This document shows, piece after piece, positions 34,083-44,895 of a stretch of 64,000 bases of DNA (its first letter is position 1; every line of letters begins with the position of its first letter). The notes beneath the pieces were generated by a model, which was not told where the DNA came from, made no database searches, and worked only from the letters and a program-made list of their open reading frames with translations. The stretch spans positions 49,536,706 through 49,600,705 of the forward strand of contig NC_052349.1 in assembly GCF_009727055.1 (NCBI RefSeq). Direction: 5' to 3'. The stretch is from Benincasa hispida (lineage: Eukaryota > Streptophyta > Magnoliopsida > Cucurbitales > Cucurbitaceae). The translations under genes and the position numbers were made by a program.

Positions 34083-34482
34083 CACCTCCAAATTTAGATA
34101 TATGGTTGTTCTCAAGCATATCTTCTACTAAGGGAATAATGCTCAATTCCTATCCTATATTTTTGCATCAATTGGTTGCTTCGAATGTTACACTTAGGCA
34201 CATTACTTAACATCGCAATTTCTTCCTATCCTTGCTAATTCGTAACAAGCCCTACTTTATTCTTCCATATAACAAAATTCTGCTCAAAGATGCTTTTGTA
34301 GTTTTTAAAATAGAATGTTTATCTCTTCTTTGTTGAAACAACTTGATATATCTACATACAGTGGTCAAAACTTTTGCGTCATTTACTAGAGACTTTCGGT
34401 CATGGTTACACTCTTCATTTTGGCTTGTTCCCACGGGTGTCATGCGAACATCCAACTACGGTTGTGTGCCAATTTCAACTTA
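34083..34482 (-). mobile_element. Athila 3' internal tail with polypurine tract
   Basis: On the minus strand this reads to 'ctaaatttggaggtg' and then directly into the LTR start TGATAAC at 34082. A purine-rich run just before an LTR start is a polypurine tract, so this is the 3' end of an Athila internal region. A 67-residue open frame (34455-34252) shows no domain I know. It is cut at 34482 by the end of the GTGTGACA-family LTR. Confidence 0.65.
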
Positions 34483-35330
34483 TCACACCTCGGCCCAGAC
34501 CACCCTCTTAGCCTAAAGAAGGGCGTGACTGCAGCAGTTATCAACCCTTTGGCTGACACTTGCTACCTAATAACTCTTACGGAATAACTCTGATACCAAA
34601 ATATAACTTATATCAAGCGGAATATCTTTAGGCCAAAATTTATTAATTCAGAAACATAACATATTTAGAGTCATTACAATACTAGATTCACAAGTCCCAA
34701 AACCCAAAAACCCTAGTCCCTATATGAACAACAGTAACATGTATACAATATTAATAGTAACCACCTAACAAACAGGTTATAAATCTCGTTATCCTTTAGT
34801 GGCAGAGCAGATGCAGAGCTATCTTCAGAGGATTTGACTGTTACCTGTTGGGGGTGGGAAAAAGAAAACATTTGAAAACGGGGTGAGCTTGCACCTAGTG
34901 AGTGACTTAAGAAAGATAATTGATTCTCATGCAAAATCTCAATAAAGAGTTTAACTGAAATATAAGCTTCTACAGTACTTGTATTGCAGTATAAACATTT
35001 TCCAAGCATGAACATATAAAGCTGTTTTAATCATAAAACAGTAAAACTCTTTCTCAGTTGAGGATAACCTTACTATGGATAAATCATTGGCGTGAGTTTC
35101 TTCTAGGTCAGGAAGTCACTCGTCGCCACAATTGCAAACAGAACACTGGTGAATTGAACAGTTAGCAAATTCGTACCCCTAGTGGCCTATTCTCTAGTAG
35201 CTGATTCTAGACCGGCCTCCCACTCTCTTATGCAGCTACTTCGAAAAAATAGTCTATTATGGCTATGTAAAGGGACCGGCTTCCCGGAAAGGTTAATGCT
35301 TGCACGAGATTCTACAACCGAAACTACTGG

Positions 35331-35390
35331 TAGTCCGTGAACCGCCAACCATCGTACTGTAAAAATAGGATAAATTTTATCGAGAGTCAT
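35331..35390 (-). pseudogene. psbF: psbF 5' fragment (cytochrome b559 beta, plastid-derived)
   Basis: From the ATG at 35390 the minus strand reads [20 protein letters not shown], the N-terminal half of plastid PsbF, the cytochrome b559 beta subunit of photosystem II. The His of 'AVHG', the haem ligand in the family, is present. After 'HGL' the similarity stops. The 3' half of the gene is found about 550 bp away at 35942-36001. It is not functional in the nucleus. Confidence 0.85.
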
Positions 35391-35399
35391 TTGGTCCTC

Positions 35400-35522
<123 letters not shown>

Positions 35523-35808
35523 TCAATTTCCTTACATTCTAGCTGAAAGAGAGACAAGNAGACAAGATGTTTTTAGTGGTGTTGGAGGGGCTTGTTTTCT
35601 GGCAAATATTTTGATTAGTTGCGGCTAGTTGACTTTTCCTTCCTTTCGTACCCCACGGAGCGAGAAGCCCAGGGCGAAGAATGGAGAGTTTATTAAAAAT
35701 CCGCACTCAATTCACTACGTTTGCTGCCTATGATAATTATGAGATGATATCCTTCCGAATGGGATAAGATAATTCGTACTATTATTTAGTATTTTCTTTG
35801 ATTTCATT

Positions 35809-36001
<193 letters not shown>

Positions 36002-36499
36002 TAGTCATGACAGGGGTGTTAGAGACATTTTTTACGCTCGAGGTTGTAGGATGTTAGTTCGACTCGACTCATTTATTTCTCGATTTCCTACCACGCTTCT
36101 TCTTAGCTTCATGTTCATTCAATTCCAAAACAATTTCGTTCAATTCCGATCATTCGCTGATTTCAATTCATTTTCTTCTTGAGTTCGTTGACCGCGTAAG
36201 GGCAATCCATCTTGATGATGAATTCCACGATAACAAGAAATCGAAATGAATCGTTCCTCAAAAAGTAGCATTCGTAGAAACAAACGCTCTGTTTTCCGTC
36301 GGATCATAAAAATAACCCCCTTGTGTACCTTTAGGGTTGCCTACAAAGAGGCGGCGTCAGTTTGTTGGAATGCTCTAGATGCCGTCATGGAAACAAAGGT
36401 ACCCTGTGGACAAGGAAAATAGGCACGCCACGAAACGGTCCAAGGTAGACTCTTGAAAGGCAATGGAAAGGCGTGACAGATTTCATTTATTCGGACTCC

Positions 36500-36692
36500 A
36501 TTAAGTAAGTAATAATAAACCAAGACTAACTCAGTATCTTCACAGAACCATCCTTGAAGCTGAACCAAGTTCTTGTGCCGTAAACAACCCACCATTGTTT
36601 CAAACTCTGTGGTTCAAGGATTGTGCACGCAATCAATTCCATTTGCCCTCTCAAACCTTTTAATAGCCACTTCTCCACCAGATGGAAGAAAC
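36500..36692 (-). pseudogene. Receptor-like kinase N-lobe fragment
   Basis: The minus strand encodes 'LPSGGEVAIKRFERANGID' (with the VAIK lysine motif) and, after a stop and short gap, 'EFETMVGCLRHKNLVQLQGW' followed by 'ELVLVYYYLLNG'. These are the beta-3 strand, helix C and hinge regions of plant receptor-like kinases; the 'HKNLVQLQGW' form is common in lectin-type receptor kinases. The glycine loop, the catalytic loop and the rest are absent. This is a nuclear-gene-like scrap beside plastid DNA. Confidence 0.65.
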
Positions 36693-36873
36693 CCAAAGGT
36701 CTTAAATTGCCATTTCGGGAGTTTGAACACCATCCCATTTTAATCAAAAAGAAAACCCGGTCAATCCCAACACCAACTACTAGTTAAGAGAGGACCCTTT
36801 TGCTCAATCTCTGACTCTACCTACATGCACGTGGTCATACTAAGTACCGTCATACCTTAGGTACTTCTGCTTA

Positions 36874-37009
36874 GATACCTTCTCAAACATCCTTCAGTAT
36901 CTGGTTGGTTTGGTACCTTCTCAAATGTCCTTCAGTACCAATAGATACCTTCTCAAATGTCCTTCAGTATCTAGTTGGGCAGATACCTTCTCAAAGGTCC
37001 TTCGGTATC
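36874..37009 (-). repeat. Four tandem units, minus-strand copy
   Basis: The reverse complement of the four-unit array at 23490-23625, with the same order of GATAC- and GGTAC-type units. Confidence 0.85.
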
Positions 37010-37455
37010 GCGTTTAAGTAAAACTAGTCATAAATGACTTTCTCTTTAAAGCATGTAAAGTATAACACATATAAAAATATGGTTTTAAAGGTGAGTATAT
37101 TTAACACATAAATCGCTTTTCAACAATTTTTCACACATGCATGTGTTTAAAACATAATCCATGATTTTCTTGGAAATTACTTTGTAAAACTTGCTGGCAT
37201 GAGAATAATCTTTTAAAACATGCTTTCTATAACACGTTGTAATCAAACATTCTAAGCAAATGTTTTAGTCAAAACGTTTTAGCCAATCACCTTGATTGCT
37301 TAGGAGTTTTTCACTCTAATAGCTCCCTTTTCTACTTCGGGCTCCCTTTTCACCCCTAGAATTCAGATTCAACTTACAGCTCAAATTACTCACAGTTCTA
37401 AATCTTATTTTGAAATACTTCCTTCTACAAAAATATTCTAAAATGTCTCAGGAAG

Positions 37456-37647
37456 TTGTATAAACGTTATACTATTTGTAATAAAATGAGTTTAGTCAAA
37501 CAATTGTTGTTTACATCTTTGGCTTAAATTTTTATGAGATTAAAGAGGTTCAGATAGGCAGTAGGTATCACAAAATTGTGGTATTTGCAGTCCTTAACGC
37601 ACGCCTCCCCTCGGGCTCAGAAGGCGGGCTCAGGGCGGGGTGTAATA
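37456..37647 (+). mobile_element. GTGTGACA-family LTR 3' end, plus strand
   Basis: Matches 6630-6814 and ends 'gggcggggtgtaata', a mutated form of GTGTGACA. It abuts the minus-strand LTR at 37455, forming an inverted join. Confidence 0.65.
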
Positions 37648-37990
37648 GCTACATCTCAATGTTGTGCACCAATTTCTCAAAGATTGTGGTAGGTAATGAC
37701 TTCGTAAATAAGTCTGTCCGATTATCCTTCGAACAAATTTGTTATACAATGATGTCACCATTTCTTTCAAGATCATAAGTGTAGAAAAACTTTGGTGAAA
37801 TACGTCTTGTTCTATCTCCTTTAATGTATCATCCTTTGATTTGGATTATGCAAGCCGTGTTGTCTTCGTATAATATTGTTGGAATATTTTTATTAAAAGA
37901 TAAACCACATGTTCCACGAATGTATTGAGTCATTGATCTAAATGCCATACATTTAATCATAGTCCCACAAAGCATGCTCCTCATGAACAC
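37648..37990 (-). pseudogene. Copia RNase H C-terminal fragment
   Basis: The minus strand reads 'TILYEDNTACI.QIKG', 'YIKGDRT..ISPKFFYTYDL', 'TDLFTKSLPTTIFEKLV', the C-terminal RNase H region of a Ty1/copia polyprotein. Stops interrupt it after 'QIKG' and after 'GDIIV'. It belongs to a different copia family from the elements at 52-61 kb, which read 'DPFTKAL'. Confidence 0.8.
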
Positions 37991-38256
37991 CATATCCTAA
38001 AAGCATTGCTTTCGAACCTCTAGAAGAGAGGCTTCTGTCCTTTGCTATTACCTTCGACCATGGAGATTGGTACAAAAACCATTTTTGGATCGTTTTTAAA
38101 TTTCTCTGAGAAGCTTCAAGATCCTATGAAATTTTCAAGGCACTTCTTGTCCCTAGATTCTAGATTTAAATATTTTTTGGCTTATCTTAGTTTTATTTGT
38201 ATTTTATTTAGTTCTATTGCCAAAAAAAATATAAGGATTAAATGTGTTATTTATAA

Positions 38257-38493
38257 AGGAAATTTTCACAGAAAGAAAAAATGTCAAACAATTTACAGAA
38301 ATAAAAAAAAAACACTTATAGACATTGATAGACTTCTATCAGCGTCTATCACATGATATCAATGATAGATTTCTATTAGTTTCTATCACTAATAGATACT
38401 GATAAACTTCTATCAGCCTCTATCAAAGAATATTAAATTTTATTATTTTGTGTAAATAGTTTCCCTTATTTTTCTATTTTTGAAAATCTCTCT
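38257..38493. mobile_element. MULE-like MITE with 9-bp target duplication
   Basis: 237 bp bounded by imperfect inverted ends (start 'aggaaattttcacagaaag', end reversed 'gagagattttcaaaaatag', similarity continuing inward for about 45 bp) and flanked by an exact 9-bp duplication TATTTATAA at 38248-38256 and 38494-38502. The middle holds repeats of 'tgatagacttctatcag' in both orientations. A 9-bp duplication with inverted ends is characteristic of Mutator-like elements. No coding capacity. Confidence 0.6.
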
Positions 38494-38917
38494 ATTTATA
38501 ACCTAAATTTCACTATACAAAGTCCTAAGAATCCCATATACGTACATAACTGGTTGAATTGGTTTGGTGCTCGATCTTCTGTTCGGTTCCAGGAAACTAT
38601 AGAATGAACCGAGAATCTACTTTCAACTGTCATATTGTTTTGGAAGGAAACCTTATATTCTATTATGATATTCCAAAATTATGTTTTAACGAGGCTTTGC
38701 ATTATTCTTCTGCTAGGAAAAGTTGATAGAAATAAGGTTCCGATACGATATCAAACTTCTTTTTTCAAATAACCATCTATGTCTTCATGGCTCTTGTGGG
38801 GGATAACTATAGGGGTTGATTATTGGATAGCATTTTAAGATCTTTATAAGGGCTTGGATTGGATCTATGTTCTTTTGCAAGTTTTAGTGCCCGTGACCAA
38901 TGAAATTTTGAAACTTT

Positions 38918-39202
38918 GTGCATCTATTTGGTGTGTGGAAGATAGAAAGATCTCAGATCAATGAGAGTAATTATGAGAAGGTAATATTTCTATTGCATCA
39001 AGATGGTCTTATGAATGATGTTGTTTCAGCATTTCAGGATTTGAAAAGTATATGCCTTTGCCCATCTTACAATTCTCTCATCCATGGTTTTGGTGCAAGA
39101 GCTAAGTTTGAAAATGTTATATTTTTCATCAATGAGATGAAAGAAATCAACATGACAAAAAATATTACTTCAAGCTTATTTGAAAATGAAGAATTTAAGT
39201 GA
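38918..39202 (+). pseudogene. PPR-like fragment
   Basis: A 94-residue frame with one recognisable pentatricopeptide-like unit: 'SYNSLIHGFGARAKFENVIFFINEMKEINM', which fits the PPR consensus of a paired-helix 35-residue repeat, preceded by part of another ('MNDVVSAFQDLKS'). PPR proteins bind organelle RNA. Full-length PPR proteins have many repeats, so this is a scrap. A possible continuation 'PDIAIIGILLDENVKRYDGIGS' follows a stop at 39200 in another frame (about 39240-39310). It lies next to the PRD1-like pseudogene. Confidence 0.5.
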
Positions 39203-39738
39203 CTCAGAACACTGTTCTCTAAAATATGAGAAGACACCAAACCTGATATAGCAATCATTGGAATTCTATTAGATGAAAATGTCAAAAGATATGATGGAAT
39301 CGGAAGTTTAGAGGCAGGGTCGGGGAGAAGGATAGACTTGCTTTCTAGAGCCGTGGAGATGAACACAGACTAGCTTGTTTTAGCTCCATTTGGAAAAGGG
39401 AAATTCCTAAAAAACTGCAAAAATAAAATTTTGACTAAAATCCCGATAAACTAGCTTATAACTGGAAAATAAAATTTGGACGCATGAAGAACTCATTAAT
39501 CTAGTTTATGAAAAGCAGGGGTAATTGGACTGAAATCCAAATAACTAGCCTATATCTATATCAAAAAATTTTACTTTTTAAGGGATTTGACCATCCATCA
39601 ACAACCGAGAGAAGATTTGCATGAAAACCTTACAGTGGGGAAATTTATATGTTCATAATTTGTTTTTGTGTTGTAAATTTGGTGAACTTTTTAATGGTTA
39701 TTACCTCACTTGAACCAACAAAAATTGCAGTTGACAGT

Positions 39739-42700
39739 TTAACTGGTATCCTTCTCTGTTAAAGCCCTAAAAAACATCTCTATTTCCTTCAATAATCTTT
39801 TATTCTTCTGTGAATCTAATTGAATTAAGTGATTAAGATACTCACAAACTTCTCCCAGATCGTCATCCACGTTAGCAAACACATTCCAAATTTCTTTCTC
39901 TGTTTGAGTAGCCTCATCATTCTCATAGTAGATCTGCTTCCCGCAAGTCTGCATAGAAGAGCCCAAGCTTATATTAAACTTTCTAAATTGATAATTAAGT
40001 TAATAAATCAATTACTATTAAAATGAGTAGAAAGTATATTTGAATAGGCAAAATATGAACCGTAGGTTTCTTTTTATTTTTTTCTTTTCTTTTGGTTCAA
40101 TAATGCATGGGGGTGGAAATTCAAACTTGACCATTTAGTGGAGGTTATAATGCATTAACCGATCTAGCGTTTCAAAATGAGTTGATATCTTTCCTACGAT
40201 TTAAAAATCAATATGTTTAATCTTGGACGCCATAAACAATTAGTGTAAGTACTTAGAAGGTCGAAGAATTGGACAAATTTCGAGCTCTAGAAACATCATC
40301 TGAAGAGCCAAATTTAGGTTGGAAGTGTGGTCAGCCAGCATGAATCCGGAGTTCAATAGCTGTCGGAAAAGAGACACCATCTCCGGGCTCAAATTATTGG
40401 TTGTGACATTATCGATTATTCCAGAAATGCATGCTTCATTGAATATTGACCGCATCCAGCCAATCCTTCTGCAACTTCAACAATGCCACTGCTACGTAAA
40501 TCGCAGGTCAGTTTCCAGCAAATGCATTTGAAGCCAAACATGGACGAGAGATGGAAGCTGCCAATTCTTCAACGATAATCCTACACCACTTGTTCTTTAC
40601 AATAACCCTCATCTCCTGCATATCCATTTCTTTCCATCCTAAAACCATTGATAAACACAGGCTACAGTTTGTAGCAACACGATGGTCACAGTATACAACC
40701 AAGCCTTCCAATGTAGCAATCATTGACGTAAGGTAATTTGTGGTACATCTGAGCTCCGCCTGTTTGCTAATTCTCTGATCTGAAAGCTGAGTGAACAACT
40801 CGAACAGGAAATATGAAGCCACGAGTTTAACCGAAGTAGATCCAAAATGCAAGAGCCTACACAAATCATGGCAGGAAATGCAAATGAAAGAGAGCTGAGT
40901 TCCATTGGATTGACCAAGGTTGTTTTGCCAATCGCCAGCCCCGGGCAGAACAGCCTGACGACTGAAAAAAAAAAGTGAGAAATACGAAGAACTGAGTTGG
41001 ATCTTTAACTTTAACCAAAAACCAGCAAACTTATATCTGAAAAATGGTTGCATTTGGTTGGGACACTAACCTTCTCATCGAAAAGTAAACAAGGAAAATG
41101 ACTAGAATTTTAGTTTTTCCCATGTTCGTTCCCTCATGATCATCAATTAAAGCAGGTCCTTTTGAGCAAGCTTCATGCAATACAGACTTGGTTGCAGTTG
41201 CCACGGAAGTGTGGAAAAAAGTACGGATTTTGAAGCTTCAGTGAGTCTTCCATTTGTTGAGTGATGCAGAATCAAGGATAAAATAGCAACAACTAACAGA
41301 TTTTCAGGAGTCCACCTATCCGTTACATCAGTTGGAGAAATCCAGTCAAGCAGCTTCCAACGAAAAAGGAGAATTTTACCATGATTGCTTAAAACTATGA
41401 CTAAGCAAAAACGATTGACACTATACCATCTATAAGAACACTGAATGTTGGTCACCTTCGCAGTCACCGCAAGCCTAGCTGCATCGTCGGAAAGCATTCC
41501 AGAATTCCCTAATTTCAAAACGCTGAAAACCAACAGTAAGATAGCTTTAAATGTCTGTTTAGAGTATGAATTTTTAGTATCATAAAAGAGGAGCTTTATT
41601 GCATTTCCTATGCCATGCACGTGTAATTGATCTGCAGAACTTGGAAAGATATTCACGATAGTTGACACAAAATTCACCACCGAAATGACATGATGTTCGA
41701 CACCTTCCTCAACCAGTTGTTCCAACAAGCGAATTAGAATGATTCCCACATAATTTTCTCCTTCGGCAATTAATTCGGCAATTTCTTGTGCACCAATAAA
41801 CTGATTGTGGATGGTGGTGGTACCAGTCCCATTTGGGCCAAGGATTTGGCATATTTTCAAAACCTGATAACATTATGGATTTCTGATTTTCTCTTGCTTA
41901 AACAACCATACTAGTGATGATCTATGAATCCTTGAAGAATGCATATCCCATTCACTTTCAGTCACCAATTGGAATGGTATTCTCTCGACTTCTGAATCAT
42001 AGGAAGTGTGGCGACTAGCATCAGAAATAGACCTACAAAACCCATATATATTCACCACTTGTGTGACTATAAATGGGTCATAGTATCCACATAATAAGCC
42101 ACTTTTGCTGACAAGTCTGGCAAAGAGGTATTCATGTGGTGAGTACATAAACAACAGATATAAGAAAGAAGAAACAAAAGTGTGTTACCTATCATCATGT
42201 AATGAACTTGCATATAGTAACAACAAAACAGCGAACGGACAAGAAGAAAGATCCGAGCCATTGGAGCTTTCCTGTCCGAGTAGAAACAGTAAATCAACTG
42301 GATCAGATGGCAAAAATGATACATGTTCTCTAATGCATTGTGGAATCATTTCCGAAGATGACATCCACCAGAGAACTAAGCATTAGATACACTCTCCATT
42401 TCATCTTTTCATAAGGAAATGAGCCTATATAAAAGAGAAACTCAACCAACAAGCAGATAAAAATGTGTTTGCAAAATCTATGGTCCTGATGTTAGGATTT
42501 TGGAGCAAAATCGAATGAAAAGTTTCCAATACCCCCAAAACAAGTTCCTCTTCAGTTGCATTGATAGTTGCTAAAAGCCAAGGTAGTAAATGTGTTGTAC
42601 ATACATCAAGTGCACAATTTTTCAATTCTTTGGTGATAGAGTCGTCCATGATAGTATTGACTTGACTATATATATAGAACTCCTTGAGAAGGTATAAAGA

Positions 42701-44895
42701 ATGTAAAAGTTGACCTGGTTGTGTTTCGAACATACTGAGACAAAATAAAATTACATGTTCTAATACTTCTTGAATTGATGTTGCTAGATGTGGCACCCTA
42801 TGAGATAGAGACTTCATATTCGTGACCAAGATTGCACAGGTTGTTGCAAATATGTCTGGATGTATGTCCATCTCCCCAGTCACATTCTTACGGAGCATAC
42901 TCGTCAAAATAAGAAGTAGTTCTTCAATGTGAGATACAACCACTAGTCCAGAACACTGAGAAATGCATTTTAAAATGAGACCAAGTGTTTGGCTGTGAAT
43001 TGGATGGAAAGGAACTTCAGCAACATGACCCAACACTAGAATTAGTGTTGCAAATCGGATTACAAGCCTTTGATTGAAGGGAAATTTAGCACTTGAAAGA
43101 AGATTAAGGGCCTGAAGACAAGCCCTTGCTAAGGGATCCTTACCTTCAGCAATGTGCAAAGGCATATGTTCTATTTTGAAAAAAGAATGTGTAGTTTTCA
43201 TGTATTTAACAACACAAAAATAGCTAGATATCTATGACCTTGACTAGTTTTCATGTATTTACCAGCATAAAAATAGCTAGATATCTACGACCTTACTTGA
43301 ACAGGAACTATTTTATAGGTTGTACATACATGTCCTTGAGTTCTTAAAAAAAATAGCTAGATATCTTTATCTCTAACAGATTATGATTGTTCAAGAATTT
43401 TCAAGACTACGATTGGGATTTGTTTCATAGGTTGTACATTTGTGTCCTTTCGATCTAAAAAAATAGCTAGATATCTTTATCTCTGATAGATTATGCTTGT
43501 TCAAGAATTTTCAAGACTACGATTGCTCACCTGAAAATTGTTATATCTCAAATACATAATCCACTATATTTTCTTCAACCAATAGTTGGTTTGGCTGGAT
43601 GGAAGTTCCTTCTGAGGACAAATAGCAAATTATTAGCTCCAGAGTGTTAAGTTGGTGATCTTTGTCTGACGAAAGCAGAGGACCTTTGATAGCCTCAACA
43701 AACAAAATATTCAAAGGGAGTTTATCTGCTTCCTTCTCGTTAAACTTTGAATAGTATTCATGTTCACTCCCCTAGAGCCCTCTTTGAGCCAGATAAAAGA
43801 AGATGAGAAATGAGAAGCTTGGCTTCATCTATATGCAAATGCAAACATTGAAAAATACCACCCAAACTCGTGTACCACCAGCTACAAATTATAAACCAGA
43901 AAGAAGATTTAGCCATCATGTTCGGTCTATAAAACACAAAAAAAGTGGTTTTGAAGAAGTTGACAAACCTACATAATTCAATCAGACATCATCATTTTGA
44001 GTCTTCATGAGCGCCTCCAGAGATAGGAACAGAAGTTATGGGCAAAATGCAGAGAGAATATCATTTTCAGTGCTATGGTTAGATGCATATTGAATTGTGG
44101 ACAATTTATATAGAACAAAGAGGATCTCTCCCCGTATCTCCTCGCTGCATATGAAGAGTAATTCAGAACTTGTCATAAAAAATGCATATGTGTAGTACAA
44201 AATAATTTGCTTCTTTCGAATTATTCAGTTTATCACCATGGTAATTCAAGGCCTGGCACGAAATTTGACACGAGGCCATCGTTGTTCTTAATTTGGCCAT
44301 GGAAATTTGTTGTCCGATAGTTTAAAAGCATTCCATAACAATGAAGCTAAAAGGAACAAATGAAAAAAAAAAATCACACTCTTTTGACAACGAAATGTGC
44401 ACGAATCTAGAACAGTAGAACAAACAAGATTACCATATACACCTGACAGTGGCTCCAAGACAACGCGCCAGAAGAAAGCCGATCCGAAACTCTGGCGATA
44501 AAGTCGTCGCAAAGAGATCCATCACCGTTAACTTCAGTAACATCACAGAGGTGACGAACAAGATCAGTGACTTGGCGAGCAATGGCGTCATCGTCGAAGG
44601 AGCAGAGTACAACGACGAAGGGAGCGACAGTGAAGGGAGAATGGAAAGTGAGGAAGGTCTAGAGGAATGGAGGCTGAGAAAGAGCCTGGGAGAACTAGGA
44701 GTGTGCGTAAGAGACATGAACTGTGGGAGAGAGGGGATCAGAGATGAGATTGGAGAAGCAGAGAAGGCAAATGGTTCCTTCTTCCTTCATATGAAGGTAG
44801 AGCGATGATCGGTGGCCATGAGAGCATGATTTTGGAGGAATGGATTGATCGTCCTCTTCTTGCGCTGGTTCGAAGTCTGGATGACCGCACAACAT
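39739..44895 (-). pseudogene. PRD1: PRD1-like gene (meiotic recombination initiation), degenerate
   Basis: The minus strand matches plant PRD1 (PUTATIVE RECOMBINATION INITIATION DEFECT 1), required for meiotic double-strand breaks and related to animal Mei1, along most of its length and in order. Blocks: 44895-44434 ('GHRSSLYLHMKEEGTICLLC', 'FSNLISDPLSPTVHVSYA', 'DRLSSGALSWS'); about 44345-44238; 44147-43969 ('EEIRGEILFVLYKL'); about 43870-43531 ('FVEAIKGPLLSSD', 'VEENIVDYVFEI'); about 43160-42430; 42410-42190 ('FLPSDPVDLLFLLGQ'); 42130-41430; about 41360-41068 ('ACSKGPAL'); 40960-40240 ('CHDLCRLLHFG', 'NCSLCLSMVLGW'); about 39965-39739. Block edges have GT/AG where checked, so introns are kept and it is not a processed copy. 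Disruptions: TAG 44659, TAA 44036, TGA 43982, TAG 43772, TAA 43541, TAA 41873, TGA 40508, and frameshifts near 44690, 42410, 42350, 41220 and 40450. Confidence 0.85.
43205..43530. repeat. Local duplications in a PRD1-like intron
   Basis: The 16-mer 'aaatagctagatatct' occurs four times (near 43217, 43269, 43350 and 43462). The last two sit in duplicated blocks of about 110 bp sharing 'ataggttgtaca', 'gattatg.ttgttcaaga' and 'attttcaagactacgattg'. Confidence 0.8.

Noticed and set aside
37648..37990. Possible exon of the neighbouring PPR-like gene
   Set aside because: The minus strand gives a clear copia RNase H C-terminus instead.
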